A stretch of 64,000 nucleotides of DNA from Blepharisma stoltei. Lineage: Eukaryota; Ciliophora; Heterotrichea; Heterotrichida; Blepharismidae. Made by a program: the position numbers and the translations under genes. Positions 63,438-64,000 of the stretch are shown piece by piece. The notes under the pieces were generated by a model. It did not search any database, had not been told where the DNA came from, and saw only the letters and a list, made by a program, of their open reading frames with translations. Position 1 is the stretch's first letter. Each line of letters opens with the position of its first letter. Location: positions 248,001 through 312,000 of the forward strand of contig CAJZBQ010000006.1 in NCBI GenBank assembly GCA_914767885.1, given 5' to 3'.

Positions 63438-64000
63438 TTAAGAAGAGTTAGAATTTATAGGTGATGGCTGCAGTTCTTTTGCTTTGGAATCTGACTCTGA
63501 ATCTTTATTTTCATGTGTAAACTCTTCAAAACCAGGCGGAAGTCCAAATTGAATCCCTTCTATGCATCCAATCATTTCTGAATCAGGCTCCAACCACTTA
63601 TTCGTAGGCAAATACACATCATTAGGGTCTTCTGCACTCTCCTTCTTATTTGTGTTATTTGTGCTATTCTTACTATTTTTTTTCTTCTTTTTAGCCTTGG
63701 TTGCAACCGGAGCAAATCCAGGTGGCAAATCACTTTGTGCTTTTCCTTTGTAATGAGACGGATTTGAATTAATTGTCGCCTGCATTTGTTTGAATACATC
63801 TTCTCTTTCTTGAATTTTATTTTTGCAGGTCTGAATGTGTGCTTCGAGCAGTTGTGTAGGAACATGATGCAATGCGTTGTAAGGACAGATTGCAAAACCG
63901 CTTGACTGATTTATTTTGTCTTTACACTCTATAAGGTGCCATTCAAGCCTGTTGCTTGGCATGACGTGGTTTTTGTTATATGGACAAACCAGGGATTCTT
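63438..64000 (-). CDS. Double CHHC zinc-finger protein (GTSF1 / U11-48K class), partial
   Basis: The 5' end lies beyond the window. Reading inward from the edge, the first finger is CPYNKNHVMPSNRLEWHLIE followed by C, and the second is CPYNALHHVPTQLLEAHIQT followed by C. Both fit C-x5-H-x9-H-x3-C. Two such fingers in tandem are the hallmark of GTSF1/Asterix proteins, which bind PIWI proteins and tRNA, and of U11-48K. A disordered C-terminal tail with two PPGF motifs follows. In ciliates PIWI/small-RNA systems guide IES elimination, which would fit, but the assignment to GTSF1 over U11-48K is open. Confidence 0.75.
   Translation of the reverse strand, partial: ESLVCPYNKNHVMPSNRLEWHLIECKDKINQSSGFAICPYNALHHVPTQLLEAHIQTCKNKIQEREDVFKQMQATINSNPSHYKGKAQSDLPPGFAPVATKAKKKKKNSKNSTNNTNKKESAEDPNDVYLPTNKWLEPDSEMIGCIEGIQFGLPPGFEEFTHENKDSESDSKAKELQPSPINSNSS

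Noticed and set aside
63562-63895. Alternative frames opposite the CHHC gene
   Set aside because: Shadows of a Lys/Asn-rich coding region.

Overview
This window looks like germline (micronuclear) DNA of a heterotrich ciliate, most likely a Blepharisma. In-frame UGA has to be read as tryptophan: it supplies the Trp of the Rab switch-II motif WDTAGQE, the Trp after the DHHC-type Cys-His motif, and the first Trp of a polo box. UAA and UAG act as stops. Introns are GT-AG and 15-16 nt long. Many genes are split by sequence that must be removed to restore the frame, usually between two TA dinucleotides. These behave as internal eliminated sequences (IESs). In nearly every case removing the IES, tiny introns and retroposons leaves an exact multiple of three. 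That is seen in the sequence; the species name and the act of developmental excision are inference.

Layout. 0-8 kb: tail of a GDPD phosphodiesterase (with an IES inside a 15-nt intron), an eIF4G-like MIF4G protein, a membrane protein, a GST split by an insertion, a RING protein and a spartin/senescence-domain protein. 8-18.7 kb: TBC1D23-like, F-box/XPA-like, DHHC palmitoyltransferase, two unknown proteins (one polytopic) and a P2X-like receptor. 18.7-31 kb: coiled-coil protein, second RING-type protein, small membrane proteins, Polo-like kinase, a type I membrane protein and a glutaredoxin-like protein. 31-45 kb: a type I membrane protein with nested IESs in its signal peptide, a choline-transporter-like (SLC44) protein, a TRMT2-type tRNA methyltransferase, a LINE fragment, a Rab GTPase and a TBC/TLDc protein. 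45-64 kb: a repeat-rich gap, then a UBA protein, a ferlin, a non-catalytic PDI, a CK1-like kinase with nested IESs, a HIT protein, a divergent H4/H3 pair, a DDX6/Dhh1 helicase and, at the edge, a double CHHC zinc-finger protein of the GTSF1/U11-48K class.

Repeats. Three MITE-like IES families are distinguishable by their termini. Family A has ends like CTCCGTGAGCGAACAAAA, family B CCCTTTAAATTGGAACAAAA, and family C is a fold-back element built of ATTTGTCCAATTTTCTAGTC units. A and B share an odd design: two direct copies of the terminal motif on one side and an inverted hairpin pair on the other. A second class is retroposon-like: roughly 450-570 bp, richer in GC, with a head resembling AAATATGGCGTC and target-site duplications of 9-18 bp. 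Several of these sit inside genes. Short unique IESs of about 50-75 bp are also present.

Most genes are ordinary housekeeping or signalling genes on both strands with short spacers. The unusual content is the density and nesting of eliminated elements, and how they interact with introns, signal peptides, start codons and stop codons. All IES borders were inferred by eye from frame restoration and terminal motifs, not from somatic (macronuclear) sequence.
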